Positions 23,086 through 32,499 are shown, counted from the first letter of the stretch. The stretch: DNA of 64,000 nt from an uncultured Collinsella sp. (GCA_902464035.1 CABQHT010000002.1:1-64000), one strand, 5' to 3'. The notes: generated from the letters alone by a model not told the origin. Made by a program: numbers and translations.

Positions 23086-26000
23086 ATGGTCTCTCGTATC
23101 TACGTGGAGAAGAAACCCGGGTTCGACGTCGAGGCTCAGCAGCTCAAGGGCGAGCTGACCGAGATTCTCGGCATTCAGGGCATCGAGGCCCTGAGGATCA
23201 TCAACCGCTACGACGTCGAGGGCATCGACGAGGAGCTCTTCCGCTCCTGCGTGCCGACCGTCTTTAGCGAGCCCCAGGTCGACGTGACCTATGACGAGCT
23301 CCCCGCAAGCGATGGCGCCGTCTTTGCCGTCGAATTCCTGCCTGGTCAGTTTGACCAGCGCGCCGACTCCGCCAGTGAGTGCGTGCAGCTCATCAGCCAG
23401 GGCGAGCGCCCCGCCGTGCGCTCCGCCAAGGTCTATATGATCTCGGGCGCTCTGGACGAAGCCGCCATCGAGGCCATCAAGCACTACGTGGTGAACCCCG
23501 TCGAGGCGCGCATCGCCTCGCTCGACCTGCCCGAGACGCTGTACATGGAGACCCCCGAGCCCCAGCCCGTCGAGGTGCTCGACGGCTTCCGCGAGCTCGA
23601 TGAGGCCGGCCTTGCCGCCTTCATCGCCGAGCGCGGTCTTGCCATGGACGAGGCGGACATCGCCTTCTGCCAGCAGTACTTCCGCGATGAGGATCGCGAC
23701 CCCACCATCACCGAGATTCGCGTGATCGACACCTACTGGTCCGATCACTGCCGCCACACCACCTTCGGTACCGTCCTGGACGACGTGACGATCGACGACG
23801 CCGTGGTGCAGCAGGCTTTCGACCGCTATATGGAGATGCGCCACAAGCTCGGTCGCGACGCCAAGCCCGTCTGCCTCATGGACATGGGCACTATCGGCGC
23901 CAAGTACCTTAAGAAGACCGGCGTCATGACCGATGTCGACGAGTCCGAGGAGATCAACGCCTGCACCGTCAAGGTGAAGGTCGATGTCGACGGCGAGGAC
24001 CAGGACTGGCTGTTCCTCTTTAAGAACGAGACCCACAACCACCCGACCGAGATCGAGCCCTTCGGCGGTGCCGCCACCTGCGTGGGCGGCGCCATCCGTG
24101 ACCCGCTCTCGGGCCGCAGCTATGTGTACCAGGCCATGCGCGTCACCGGCGCTGGCGACCCCACCGTCCCCGTGTCCGAGACGCTCGAGGGCAAGCTGCC
24201 GCAGCGTAAGCTCGTGACCACTGCCGCCGCCGGCTACTCCAGCTACGGCAACCAGATCGGCCTTGCCACCGGTCAGGTCAACGAACTCTATCACCCCGGT
24301 TACGTGGCCAAGCGCATGGAGGTTGGCGCCGTCGTGGGCGCTACCCCGGCAAACCACGTGCGTCGCGAGTGCCCCGCCCCCACCGACAAGATCATTCTGC
24401 TGGGCGGCCGCACCGGCCGCGACGGCATCGGTGGCGCCACCGGCTCCTCCAAGACTCAGAACACCGAGTCCATCGAGACCTCGGGTGCCGAGGTCCAGAA
24501 GGGCAACGCCCCGGTCGAGCGCAAACTGCAGCGCCTGTTCCGCCGCGGCGACGCCTGCCGTCTGATCAAGCGCTGCAACGACTTTGGCGCCGGCGGCGTC
24601 TCGGTCGCCGTGGGTGAGCTTGCCGACGGCCTGTATGTCGACCTGGACACCGTGACCAAGAAGTACGACGGCCTGGACGGCACCGAACTCGCTATCTCCG
24701 AGTCCCAGGAGCGCATGGCCTGCGCCGTCGCCGACGGTGACGTCGAGGAGTTCATGGGCTACGCCGCCGAGGAGAACCTCGAGGCGACCGTTATCGCCGA
24801 GGTTACCGCCGAGCCGCGCATGCGCATGGCCTGGAACGGCGTCGCCATCGTCGATCTGTCCCGCGAGTTCCTCAACTCCAACGGTGCGCCCAAGCACCAG
24901 GTCGCCCACGTCTGCGCCCGCAGTGTGTGGCAGCCCAGCTGGGCCGGTACCACGCTCGCCGAGCGCATGACCTCGCTCGTCACCGACCTCAACGTCGCTT
25001 CCAACAAGGGCCTTTCCGAGCGCTTCGACTCCACCATCGGCGCCGCGACCGTGCTCATGCCCTTTGGCGGCAAGACGCAGCTCACCCCAAGCTCGGCCAT
25101 GGTCGCCAAGTTCCCCGTGGACGGCGAGACCACCACGGCGAGCGCCATGGCATGGGGCTTCAACCCCTATCTGATGGAGGCCGACCAGTTTGCGGGCGCC
25201 TACCTGTCCGTGGTCGAGTCCATCGCCAAGCTCGTTGCCGCCGGCTTTGAGCACAAGCGCACCTACCTCTCCTTCCAGGAGTACTTCGAGCGCCTGCGCA
25301 CCGAGGCCGAGCGCTGGGGCAAGCCCATGGCTGCCGTCCTGGGTGCCCTTATGGCCCAGGTCGACCTGGGTGCCGGCGCCATCGGCGGCAAGGACTCCAT
25401 GAGCGGTTCGTTTGAGGACGAGGCCGGCGAGCTCAACGTTCCGCCGACCCTGATCAGCTTCGCCGTCGCCGTGGGCAAGGCCGCCCGCGCCGTCTCGCCC
25501 GAGTTCAAGGGCCTCACGCACCGCGTCGTCCGCATCGCCCCCGCCACCTACGGCGAGGATTACCGCCCCGACGCCCAGCAGCTGCTCGCCGCGTTTGACG
25601 CCGTCGAGGCGCTCACCGCCAACGGCAACGCCCTGGCCATCTCCACGCCCGGCTACGGCTGCGGCGCCGAGAGCCTCTTTAAGATGTGCGTCGGTAACCA
25701 GATCGGTATCGAGCTTGCCGAGGATGTAGACGTGGAGAGCCTCTTCACCCCGCTCTACGGCAGCTTTATTGTCGAGCTCGCCGAGGATGCCGAGCTGCCC
25801 GAGGTCGCCGACGGCGTTGTCGTCGAGCCCCTGGGCACCACCGTCGAGGGCTATGTCATCGACACCGGTTCCGAAGTCATCGAGCTCTCCGAGCTCCAGG
25901 AGGCCTGGGAGAGCGGCATCGAGGGCGTCTTCACCTACCGCAGCGCCGGCGAGACCCCCGAGGTCGAGACCATCGACTTCCGCGCCAAGGATATCCACGC

Positions 26001-26832
26001 GTACGGCGGCGCCAAGATCGCCCGCCCGCGCGTGATCATCCCCGTGTTCCCCGGCAACAACTGCGAGTACGACAGCGCCCGCGCCTTCCGTGCCGCCGGT
26101 GCCGAGGCCGACACCTTCGTGATCAACAACCTCACGCCCGAGGCCGTCGCCGAGAGCACCCACGAGCTCGCCCGCCGCATCCGTGCAAGCCAGATCGTCA
26201 TGATCCCCGGCGGCTTCTCGGGCGGCGACGAGCCCGACGGCTCCGCCAAGTTCATCACGGCGTTCTTCCGCGCTCCCGAGGTCACCGAGGCAGTCCGCGA
26301 CCTGCTCAAGGCCCGCGATGGCCTGATGCTGGGCATCTGCAACGGCTTCCAGGCCCTGATCAAGCTCGGCCTGGTGCCCTACGGCGACATCGTCGACGCC
26401 ACGCCCGATGCGCCCACGTTGACGTTCAACACCATCGGTCGCCACCAGAGCCGTCTGGTGCGCACCCGCATCTCGTCCAACTTGTCCCCGTGGCTGTCGC
26501 AGTGCAGCCTGGACGACCCCTACACCGTCGCCATCAGCCACGGCGAGGGCCGCTTTGTCGCCAATGACGAAGTGCTCGCCCAGCTGATCGCCAACGGCCA
26601 GGTCGCCACGCAGTACGTGGGCGAGAACGGCAAGCCCAGCATGGATCTTTCCGTCAACCCCAACGGCTCCGCACTCGCCATCGAGGGCATCACGAGCCCC
26701 GACGGCCGCGTCCTGGGCAAGATGGGCCATGCCGAGCGTCGCGGCGACAACCTGTACCGCAACGTGCCCGAGCATGTCCCCGGCGATAAGTTCATGCCGA
26801 TCTTTGAGAGCGGCGTGGCCTACTTCGCTTAA
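23086..26832 (+). CDS. purL: Phosphoribosylformylglycinamidine synthase, large fused form
   Basis: A 1248-residue fused FGAM synthase, which converts FGAR plus glutamine to FGAM in purine synthesis. The N-terminal PurS-like domain and linker occupy the first 190 residues. Two AIRS-type synthetase halves follow, with DTYWSDHCRHTTF near 210, FKNETHNHPTEIEPFGGAATC near 310, and RRGDACRLIKRCNDFGAGGVS near 485. The last 260 residues are a class I glutamine amidotransferase: VFPGNNCEYD, nucleophile Cys in LGICNGFQ, and His in SHGEGRF. This is the large single-chain form seen in proteobacteria and many anaerobes rather than the split PurQLS. ATG 23086 follows AGGAAGG; the longer reading adds 36 unlikely residues. 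A terminator follows. Confidence 0.95.
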   Translation: MVSRIYVEKKPGFDVEAQQLKGELTEILGIQGIEALRIINRYDVEGIDEELFRSCVPTVFSEPQVDVTYDELPASDGAVFAVEFLPGQFDQRADSASECVQLISQGERPAVRSAKVYMISGALDEAAIEAIKHYVVNPVEARIASLDLPETLYMETPEPQPVEVLDGFRELDEAGLAAFIAERGLAMDEADIAFCQQYFRDEDRDPTITEIRVIDTYWSDHCRHTTFGTVLDDVTIDDAVVQQAFDRYMEMRHKLGRDAKPVCLMDMGTIGAKYLKKTGVMTDVDESEEINACTVKVKVDVDGEDQDWLFLFKNETHNHPTEIEPFGGAATCVGGAIRDPLSGRSYVYQAMRVTGAGDPTVPVSETLEGKLPQRKLVTTAAAGYSSYGNQIGLATGQVNELYHPGYVAKRMEVGAVVGATPANHVRRECPAPTDKIILLGGRTGRDGIGGATGSSKTQNTESIETSGAEVQKGNAPVERKLQRLFRRGDACRLIKRCNDFGAGGVSVAVGELADGLYVDLDTVTKKYDGLDGTELAISESQERMACAVADGDVEEFMGYAAEENLEATVIAEVTAEPRMRMAWNGVAIVDLSREFLNSNGAPKHQVAHVCARSVWQPSWAGTTLAERMTSLVTDLNVASNKGLSERFDSTIGAATVLMPFGGKTQLTPSSAMVAKFPVDGETTTASAMAWGFNPYLMEADQFAGAYLSVVESIAKLVAAGFEHKRTYLSFQEYFERLRTEAERWGKPMAAVLGALMAQVDLGAGAIGGKDSMSGSFEDEAGELNVPPTLISFAVAVGKAARAVSPEFKGLTHRVVRIAPATYGEDYRPDAQQLLAAFDAVEALTANGNALAISTPGYGCGAESLFKMCVGNQIGIELAEDVDVESLFTPLYGSFIVELAEDAELPEVADGVVVEPLGTTVEGYVIDTGSEVIELSELQEAWESGIEGVFTYRSAGETPEVETIDFRAKDIHAYGGAKIARPRVIIPVFPGNNCEYDSARAFRAAGAEADTFVINNLTPEAVAESTHELARRIRASQIVMIPGGFSGGDEPDGSAKFITAFFRAPEVTEAVRDLLKARDGLMLGICNGFQALIKLGLVPYGDIVDATPDAPTLTFNTIGRHQSRLVRTRISSNLSPWLSQCSLDDPYTVAISHGEGRFVANDEVLAQLIANGQVATQYVGENGKPSMDLSVNPNGSALAIEGITSPDGRVLGKMGHAERRGDNLYRNVPEHVPGDKFMPIFESGVAYFA

Positions 26833-26870
26833 ACCTTTCCCATCGGGTACAATCCCTTCGGGTAACAACA

Positions 26871-26905
26871 CCCGCCACCGACACATCCGGTGGCGGGTTC
26901 TTTTT
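26871..26905 (+). terminator. Intrinsic terminator after purL
   Basis: CCCGCCACCG (26871-26880) pairs with CGGTGGCGGG (26888-26897), loop ACACATC, followed by TTCTTTTTT. Confidence 0.93.
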
Positions 26906-26931
26906 TGCTTCGCGCATGCAGGAAGGACATC

Positions 26932-27867
26932 ATGGAAAGCCGCAAGCCGTATCTCGCCACCCTGCCCGGACTCATCCTGGGCTGTCTTGTTTGTTGCGCG
27001 CTCTGGGGATCGGCCTTTCCCTGCATCAAGATCGGCTACGCACTCTTTGGTATCCCGGCGCACGATAGCGCCTCGCAGCTGCTCTTTGCGGGCTTGCGCT
27101 TCACGCTTGCCGGCGCCCTGGTTATCGTTGGGATGAGTGCGGCCCAACGCCGCCCCCTCATTCCGCAGGCTCGCGACATCAAGCCCATCTTTGTCTTGTC
27201 GCTCTTCCAGACTATCGGGCAGTACTTCTTTTTCTATCTGGGCCTCTCGCACGCCAGCGCCATGTCGAGCTCCATCATCGAGGCCAGCGCCAACTTCCTC
27301 GCAATCCTCTTTGCCGCCCTGGCATTTCACACCGAGAAGCTCAATACGGCCAAGGTGCTTGGCTGTGCGCTGGGCTTTGCCGGCGTCGCGCTCGTCAACC
27401 TCTCGGGCGCAGATGGCACCTTTGGCTTCAGGCTCGATGGCGAGGGCTTTATCCTAGCCTCCACTGTCGCGGGTGCTCTTTCGACCTGCCTGATCGGCAT
27501 CTTCTCGCGCAAGCACGACGGCGTCTTGCTTGCCGGGTGGCAGTTCTTGGTCGGCGGCCTGGTCCTCAGCGCCATCGGCTTTTTGATGGGTGGCGCGCTC
27601 TCCCCCACAGCGATTGTCCCCGCCATCGTGCTCATCATCTACATGGCGCTTATCTCCGCGGTCGCCTACTCGCTGTGGTCGCGCCTGCTTGCCGTCAACC
27701 CCGTCAGCCGCGTCTCGGTCTTTGGATTTATGAACCCGGTCTTTGGCGTACTGCTGAGCGCACTGCTGCTTGGCGAGGGCGCCGGCACGAGCCCCGTTAC
27801 TGTCATCGTTGCCCTGCTCTTGGTCTGCAGCGGCATCATCATCGTCAACAAACCCAAAAAAGCCTAG
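26932..27867 (+). CDS. EamA/DMT-superfamily transporter
   Basis: A 311-residue protein with ten hydrophobic helices made of two EamA repeats. The first repeat has ALWGSAFPCIKIGYALF and QTIGQYFFFYLGLSHASA. The second ends with SVFGFMNPVFGVLLSALLLGE, the usual EamA signature, and a basic tail (NKPKKA). Members export amino acids, metabolites or nucleobases; the substrate is unknown. ATG 26932 has GGAAGGA seven bases upstream. It is transcribed after the purL terminator, apparently alone, and is convergent with the diguanylate cyclase gene. Confidence 0.88.
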   Translation: MESRKPYLATLPGLILGCLVCCALWGSAFPCIKIGYALFGIPAHDSASQLLFAGLRFTLAGALVIVGMSAAQRRPLIPQARDIKPIFVLSLFQTIGQYFFFYLGLSHASAMSSSIIEASANFLAILFAALAFHTEKLNTAKVLGCALGFAGVALVNLSGADGTFGFRLDGEGFILASTVAGALSTCLIGIFSRKHDGVLLAGWQFLVGGLVLSAIGFLMGGALSPTAIVPAIVLIIYMALISAVAYSLWSRLLAVNPVSRVSVFGFMNPVFGVLLSALLLGEGAGTSPVTVIVALLLVCSGIIIVNKPKKA

Positions 27868-28014
27868 AGAGCTCACCTTTTTAGGGAGAACCTTCACACA
27901 CTTTAGCTTAATGGAATGCACTGGTTCTCGTTGATTTCGCACCGAGTCGCGGCGGCAGACGCCCGTCTTGCCGCACCGCGCCTGGGCATTATGACCGGTG
28001 GCCCCCACAAACGC

Positions 28015-28056
28015 AAAAGGAGCGCACGACCATCGCAACGGTCGTGTGCCCCTTTT
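28015..28056. terminator. Bidirectional intrinsic terminator between EamA gene and diguanylate cyclase
   Basis: GCGCACGACC (28022-28031) pairs with GGTCGTGTGC (28040-28049) with one wobble, flanked by AAAAGG on the left and CCCTTTT on the right. It lies directly past the minus-strand stop at 28058 and serves both converging genes. The rest of 27868-28014 shows nothing else. Confidence 0.8.
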
Positions 28057-28057
28057 C

Positions 28058-29209
28058 CTAGCGTATCTGAACGCCGGCTTTCTTCTTCTCGCGCTTTACG
28101 CGGTAGAGCTCCGCGTCGGCAGCACGAAGCAAGTCTTGCCAGGTATCGACGCCATCACCAACCCGTGCGTAGCCGATGGACATCCGCAACAGATACGGAA
28201 CCTCGGCGCGCGCGAGCTCATCGTTGATTGTCGCGCACAGATGCATGATATCCTGTTCCGCCACTACCTTTTGGAGCACCACGAACTCATCGCCACCATA
28301 ACGTGCGATAAAGCCGCCAGACGCCGAGCAGACTTCTTTGAGCGCAGCGGATATGACCTGAAGAGCGTGGTCGCCCTCCACATGCCCATAGCGATCGTTA
28401 ATCTGCTTAAAGCCGTCGACGTCCATCATAAGCAGATATACATCTTCGGCCTGATCCACATTTGAGAAGAGCGACAGCATATAGGTCTCAAAACGGTTGC
28501 GATTGTTAAGTCCAGTCAACGGGTCGGTCGAGATGAGCTGCTCCTGGTAGATGATGTAGAGCAGCAACATGCTAATCATTATGCCGACACAAAGGCCGGG
28601 CAGCGAGTATACGACCTGAAAGGTACCGCCCACCAGGGCCGGAATGGCGAAAAATGCCAAGGTTCGATAGATGGCCTTCGTCTGCAGGCTCTCGACCCTG
28701 CGAGATTGCACAAATGCATGCAGGGACGTATGTATAACGTAACAGTAGCTGACGATGGGCTGGATCATATAGGCAAAGCCGCGACGATACACGCCCTGCG
28801 AATCGATATAGAACAGGGCGTGCGTCCAGTAACTGGTAAACGCCAGCACGACCACCAGAGCCGTAGGCAACGCTACAAGCACCACCCTATAGCGCGAGGT
28901 CAAAAGGCGAGAGCCCTGCACCGTCTCGGAATAGATAAACCAAATGAGACACGCGATAGCAAAGAGCGAAAACGAAACCGCGTTGGAAATCCAGTTGGCA
29001 GCAATGCCCAACGTGCCGTCCACACCGTCCGAAAGCGTCCAGATCATATCGAATAATATGTACGCGGCAGAGGTGTAGCCAAGCATGCTAAACAATAGCT
29101 GCTGGGTGCTCGAGAACAAGGAGCGACGACTTCGCACGGCAAGCCCGATAAGAACAATCATGCATAGCACGAATATCTCAATCTTGAGTGCCTTAACCAC
29201 TAGCGCCAT
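28058..29209 (-). CDS. Membrane-bound diguanylate cyclase (GGDEF)
   Basis: A 383-residue protein with seven or eight hydrophobic helices in the first 225 residues, then a GGDEF domain. DPLTGLNNRNRFE marks its start near 229, DVDGFKQINDRYGH follows, and the active-site loop ARYGGDEF is intact at 302-309. It should make cyclic di-GMP from GTP in response to a signal sensed by the membrane part. No RxxD inhibitory site precedes the GGDEF at the usual five-residue spacing, so product inhibition through the I-site is not expected. The start is uncertain: ATG 29207-29209 is used, but TTG 29242 or GTG 29200 are possible. No partner phosphodiesterase is in the window. Confidence 0.85.
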   Translation of the reverse strand: MALVVKALKIEIFVLCMIVLIGLAVRSRRSLFSSTQQLLFSMLGYTSAAYILFDMIWTLSDGVDGTLGIAANWISNAVSFSLFAIACLIWFIYSETVQGSRLLTSRYRVVLVALPTALVVVLAFTSYWTHALFYIDSQGVYRRGFAYMIQPIVSYCYVIHTSLHAFVQSRRVESLQTKAIYRTLAFFAIPALVGGTFQVVYSLPGLCVGIMISMLLLYIIYQEQLISTDPLTGLNNRNRFETYMLSLFSNVDQAEDVYLLMMDVDGFKQINDRYGHVEGDHALQVISAALKEVCSASGGFIARYGGDEFVVLQKVVAEQDIMHLCATINDELARAEVPYLLRMSIGYARVGDGVDTWQDLLRAADAELYRVKREKKKAGVQIR

Positions 29210-29263
29210 CCCTTCAATACCCAAGTGGTCAGAATCGCCCAATTCGAATCAGGGCAATAAACA

Positions 29264-29341
29264 CCCCTTTACTCCGCAGGGGTAAAGGGGATAATAGCAG
29301 AGCGCCCGAACATCACTGCAAAACAGTTTCTGTTCGGGCGC
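29264..29341 (-). promoter_or_regulatory. Two hairpins between kdgT and the diguanylate cyclase gene
   Basis: GCGCCCGAACA (29302-29312) pairs perfectly with TGTTCGGGCGC (29331-29341), with a nested ACTG/CAGT stem in the loop; on the minus strand it follows the kdgT stop by 49 bases and probably ends that transcript. A second stem, CCCCTTTAC (29264-29272) with GTAAAGGGG (29282-29290), lies between it and the cyclase start and may be in the cyclase leader. Confidence 0.55.
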
Positions 29342-29390
29342 CCATACGGCGCGAATTGCACACGCCGGCATCATTGATGGGTATCGATTG

Positions 29391-30413
29391 CTACTCGCCA
29401 TCGATGTCAGTCGCGACAGCCTCCTCGATGGCCTCGACACCGGCGAGCGACAGATCCTCCTTGCCTTGGCAGAACTTCTTGTCGACCCAGCCAGTCAGAA
29501 TCGGAGCCATGATCGCCGTGATGATAACGGCGGTGGCGATCTGAGCGTACGCGGTGGGCGCAAGCTCGGCGTAGCGCGGTGCGACCTCGGCGAGGGCAAC
29601 CGGTGTGGTCATAGCCGTGCCGGCAATGGTGGAGCAAGCCACAGCGGCCTTGCCGTTGCCGCCGCACAAGCGCTCGAAGGCAAAGGTGATGGGGCCAACG
29701 ATAAAGAGGGTGATGAGGCCCAGCAGGATGCCCGAGATGCCGCCGGTGATAAAGCTCGACAGGCTCATGGACGCACCGAGCTGAAATCCGATGACGGCAA
29801 TCGCGGGATTGGCACCGGGAACCAGCAGGTTCTTGATAAACGGGAACAGGTTGCCCAGAACCATGCCGATAACGAGTGGCAAGATGGAGCCGATAATGGT
29901 GCCAATGGGAATGTTGGCGAGGCCGGAAACACCGAGGATGATCATCGTGACGGCGGGGCCAGCCGTAAAGAACAGGATACCGACGGCGCCCTGCTCGGAC
30001 TCATCGCCGAACTCGCCCATGATGCCCGTATAGAGCGCCATGTTGCAAAACGTGATGCCGCCGATGATAGACACGGAGCTCAGACCCAGGAAGTTGTCGT
30101 TAAAGAAATATGCCACGCCCAGGCCGAGAGCCGCTGCGACGACCAGCTTGGGGATCAGCACGACGATACCGGTCTTGATGGCACCCGGCGTGGACTTAAA
30201 GCTGATGCCGGCGCCCACAAACAGCAGGATCGCGGCGACGATGGTATTGGAGCCACCGCGGCAGGCAGCCGTAAAGAAGCCGCCGATCTCAAAAACCTGC
30301 GGGCAGAAGGTGTTGAGCAAAAGACCGACGATCATCGGGTAGATCATGATGTCGCCCGGGATGCGCGGGACCTTGAATTTCTTTTGCTCGTTGGCGGTTG
30401 CTTCTTGTGCCAT
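29391..30413 (-). CDS. kdgT: 2-keto-3-deoxygluconate permease family protein
   Basis: A 340-residue membrane protein with about ten helices of the KdgT family. Family-like text: PGDIMIYPMIVGLLLNTFCPQ near residue 18, FTAACRGGSNTIVAA near 47, FVGAGISFKSTPGAIKTG near 63, and GAGTAMTTPVALAEVAP-like text near 275. E. coli KdgT imports 2-keto-3-deoxygluconate, a pectin and glucuronate breakdown product, by proton symport. No kdgK or kdgA gene is nearby, so the physiological substrate may differ. ATG 30411-30413 is placed by GGGGGT upstream. A single gene with its own terminator-like hairpin. Confidence 0.85.
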   Translation of the reverse strand: MAQEATANEQKKFKVPRIPGDIMIYPMIVGLLLNTFCPQVFEIGGFFTAACRGGSNTIVAAILLFVGAGISFKSTPGAIKTGIVVLIPKLVVAAALGLGVAYFFNDNFLGLSSVSIIGGITFCNMALYTGIMGEFGDESEQGAVGILFFTAGPAVTMIILGVSGLANIPIGTIIGSILPLVIGMVLGNLFPFIKNLLVPGANPAIAVIGFQLGASMSLSSFITGGISGILLGLITLFIVGPITFAFERLCGGNGKAAVACSTIAGTAMTTPVALAEVAPRYAELAPTAYAQIATAVIITAIMAPILTGWVDKKFCQGKEDLSLAGVEAIEEAVATDIDGE

Positions 30414-30554
30414 GAAACCCCCATTTCCGCTGACGGGTACAAAAGCCCACGTCACGCTTTGCTACAGTAAAGTTTGACCATGGTACCAGAAGAAATAGAC
30501 CAGCTCGGTGAAAAATTCGATTCGTTGGACAGGGGTGCTAAACGTGCCCCGCTC

Positions 30555-30878
30555 TTATATGAGGCTCAAAACGATATAGAACACGATGCCCGAAACACAG
30601 CACCACAGCATCGATTTTGTCTTGACCGCCACGGCCACGACGCCGGCAGCCGCAATCCAGGGAACCAAGGCAGGCCAGGGTCCCGCGTCGAACGCGCCGG
30701 GGCTCACCAAGTCGTTGGCGACCAGCGCGGCAAAGGCAGCGGGCGGAATATAACCCAGGGCCTCGGTAATGCGGGGCGACAGCGTTCTCCCGCGCAAGGC
30801 AAACGCCGGCGCGATGCGAAAGAACACGATAGCAGCCCACGACGACAGCCACAGAACCAAGAACTCGTTAACGGGCAT
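30555..30878 (-). CDS. azlD: AzlD-type branched-chain amino acid exporter subunit
   Basis: A 107-residue membrane protein with four hydrophobic helices, the standard AzlD size and layout (RIAPAFALRGRTLSPRITEAL, then GYIPPAAFAALVANDLV). With AzlC it forms the AzlCD/BrnFE exporter for branched-chain amino acids. It overlaps the azlC 3' end by 11 bases. ATG 30876-30878 is preferred because GAGGTG lies six bases upstream; a GTG three codons earlier is possible. Together with the Liv importer at 5-11 kb it suggests active balancing of the amino acid pool. Confidence 0.87.
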   Translation of the reverse strand: MPVNEFLVLWLSSWAAIVFFRIAPAFALRGRTLSPRITEALGYIPPAAFAALVANDLVSPGAFDAGPWPALVPWIAAAGVVAVAVKTKSMLWCCVSGIVFYIVLSLI

Positions 30879-31560
30879 CGCGGACACCTCTTCCGTCTAA
30901 TACAGCATCGCACGCCAGCGCAATGGCAATGCCGACCACGACGCTTGCCGGCACGGCAATATTCGTGAGGCCCAAGAACTTGCATACGGCGACGGACACC
31001 GCGCCCGAAACCGCCGCGACAACGTTGCCGCGCGACAACCGCTGCGAAAAGAGTAGACAGATAAAGAGCGACGTGCAGACGAAACTCGCAATAGCGGTGG
31101 GAACATCGACAACGGCACCGACGATGGCACCCATCGTGCACGAAGCGCCCCATGTCGCGATGAGGATCACGTTGAGCACGAAGGATTCGCGCGGGCCCCA
31201 ATCCTCCCCCTCAACCAGCTTGGCAAGCGAGATGCCGTATGCCTCCTCGGTGAGCGTCGCGGCAACAGCCAGCGTCTGACGCTTCGAGGCGCCCGCCAGA
31301 TGGGGTGCGATCGATGCCGAATAAAGAGCGAAGCGCGAGGAGATGGCGGCGACGCTCGCGATAATCGAAGGTGCCGGTACGCCCGCCAGCCAAAGATTGC
31401 AGATCATAAACTGGCCGCTGCCCGTCACAAACGTGCTGCTCAGAGCAAAGACCATCCAGGGCTCCATTCCCGTCTGCCCCATGATCATTCCGCACGGCGC
31501 GCCTATTGCAACATAGGTAAGCATCACTGGCCAGACGATTTTAAAGATCCTAAGGACCAT
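30868..31560 (-). CDS. azlC: AzlC-type branched-chain amino acid exporter
   Basis: A 230-residue membrane protein matching AzlC: IGAPCGMIMGQTGMEPWMVF, then STFVTGSGQFMICNLWLAG near residue 45, and SSRFALYSASIAPHLAG near 85. It is the larger subunit of a branched-chain amino acid exporter. ATG 31558-31560 has GGGAGTGG upstream. The reading frame extends 78 codons further up, but that part crosses the divergent promoter region and is low-complexity, so it is rejected. It is transcribed with azlD, away from the HD hydrolase gene. Confidence 0.88.
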   Translation of the reverse strand: MVLRIFKIVWPVMLTYVAIGAPCGMIMGQTGMEPWMVFALSSTFVTGSGQFMICNLWLAGVPAPSIIASVAAISSRFALYSASIAPHLAGASKRQTLAVAATLTEEAYGISLAKLVEGEDWGPRESFVLNVILIATWGASCTMGAIVGAVVDVPTAIASFVCTSLFICLLFSQRLSRGNVVAAVSGAVSVAVCKFLGLTNIAVPASVVVGIAIALACDAVLDGRGVRDAR

Positions 31561-31619
31561 GCCACTCCCATTCTGGCAAGTCGTCTGCAACGCGCCTCGC
31601 AACGCAGCAGAAATATCAA

Positions 31620-31655
31620 CCGGTGGCAATAAAGTTCGCCTACAATTGCCACCGG
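31620..31655. promoter_or_regulatory. 11-bp inverted repeat overlapping a -10 element in the azlC/HD divergent region
   Basis: CCGGTGGCAAT (31620-31630) and ATTGCCACCGG (31645-31655) are perfect arms around 14 bases. TACAAT at 31641-31646, a good -10 box for the HD hydrolase gene, overlaps the right arm. The arrangement fits an operator controlling one or both divergent genes. Confidence 0.5.
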
Positions 31656-31686
31656 ATCGAAAGACACAACTTTTTAGGAAGTCATT

Positions 31687-32499
31687 ATGACAGCTATCGA
31701 TCGAGACCGGGCGTGCGCGGCCTTCAAAAGCTACACCGATGCCTACGACGCCACCAACCCACGCATCGCGCTCAAAATCGAGCATACGTACCACGTGGCC
31801 GAGGCATGCGATGCCGTAGCGCGCGAGCAGGGCTGGTCGTCAGAAGATATTGACTTGGCGTGGCTTTGCGGCCTGCTACACGATATGGGCCGCTTTGAGC
31901 AGCTGCGGCGCTGGGACACCTTTAAGGACGCCGAGAGCATGGGCCATGCAACACTGGGCGTCGAGGTCCTCTTTGGCGAGAATCCCGCCGATGCACCCGC
32001 CGTAACGAGCATCCGCGACTTTATCGATGACCCGGCAGAAGATGAGCTCATCCGAGCGAGCATTGCCTATCACAGCGATTTCCGTCTACCCGCGCAGCTC
32101 GACGAGCGCACGCGGCGCTTCTGCGATATCGTGCGCGATGGCGACAAGATCGACATTATGCGCACCATCGCCGACAGCACCGTCGACACCATCCTCAAGG
32201 TGGATGAGGACACGTTTCTCGCCAGCCACTTCTCGACACCGGCGCTTACCGCCTTTGACGAGCATCGCTGCGTCGCGCGTGACGAGCGCAACGAGCCGGC
32301 GGACTACCTGGTGGGGCTCATCTGCTTTATGTTTGAGCTCGTCTATCCAGCGAGCCGCGCGCTGGCGCGCGAACAGGGCGATATCCACCGCCTGCTCGAC
32401 GCGCCCTTTGGCATTACGCGGCCCTTTACCGACCCCGCCACGCAGGCAACCTGGAGCCGCCTAAAGGACGAGATGCGCGACTGGCTGACGCGCGCTTAG
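31687..32499 (+). CDS. HD-domain phosphohydrolase
   Basis: A 270-residue metal-dependent phosphohydrolase. The HD doublet is in LLHDMGRF (His65, Asp66). His33 or His36 in KIEHTYHVAE supplies the first ligand, and later metal ligands are plausible in AYHSDFRLP and DIVRDGDKIDIM. Members hydrolyse nucleotides or phosphate esters; the substrate is unknown and no second domain is present to suggest one. The stop codon overlaps the stop of etfA on the other strand (TTAG), a strictly convergent pair with no spacer. Confidence 0.83.
   Translation: MTAIDRDRACAAFKSYTDAYDATNPRIALKIEHTYHVAEACDAVAREQGWSSEDIDLAWLCGLLHDMGRFEQLRRWDTFKDAESMGHATLGVEVLFGENPADAPAVTSIRDFIDDPAEDELIRASIAYHSDFRLPAQLDERTRRFCDIVRDGDKIDIMRTIADSTVDTILKVDEDTFLASHFSTPALTAFDEHRCVARDERNEPADYLVGLICFMFELVYPASRALAREQGDIHRLLDAPFGITRPFTDPATQATWSRLKDEMRDWLTRA

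Noticed and set aside
24260..24600. Purine or PurR regulatory site inside purL
   Set aside because: Only coding sequence with expected FGAM synthase motifs; no operator-like palindrome.
23068..27330. A 1420-codon open frame on the minus strand covering purL
   Set aside because: It is the antisense shadow of a GC-rich gene; its product is low-complexity (Gly, Ala, Asp, His) with no domain, while the plus-strand PurL reading has all expected motifs.
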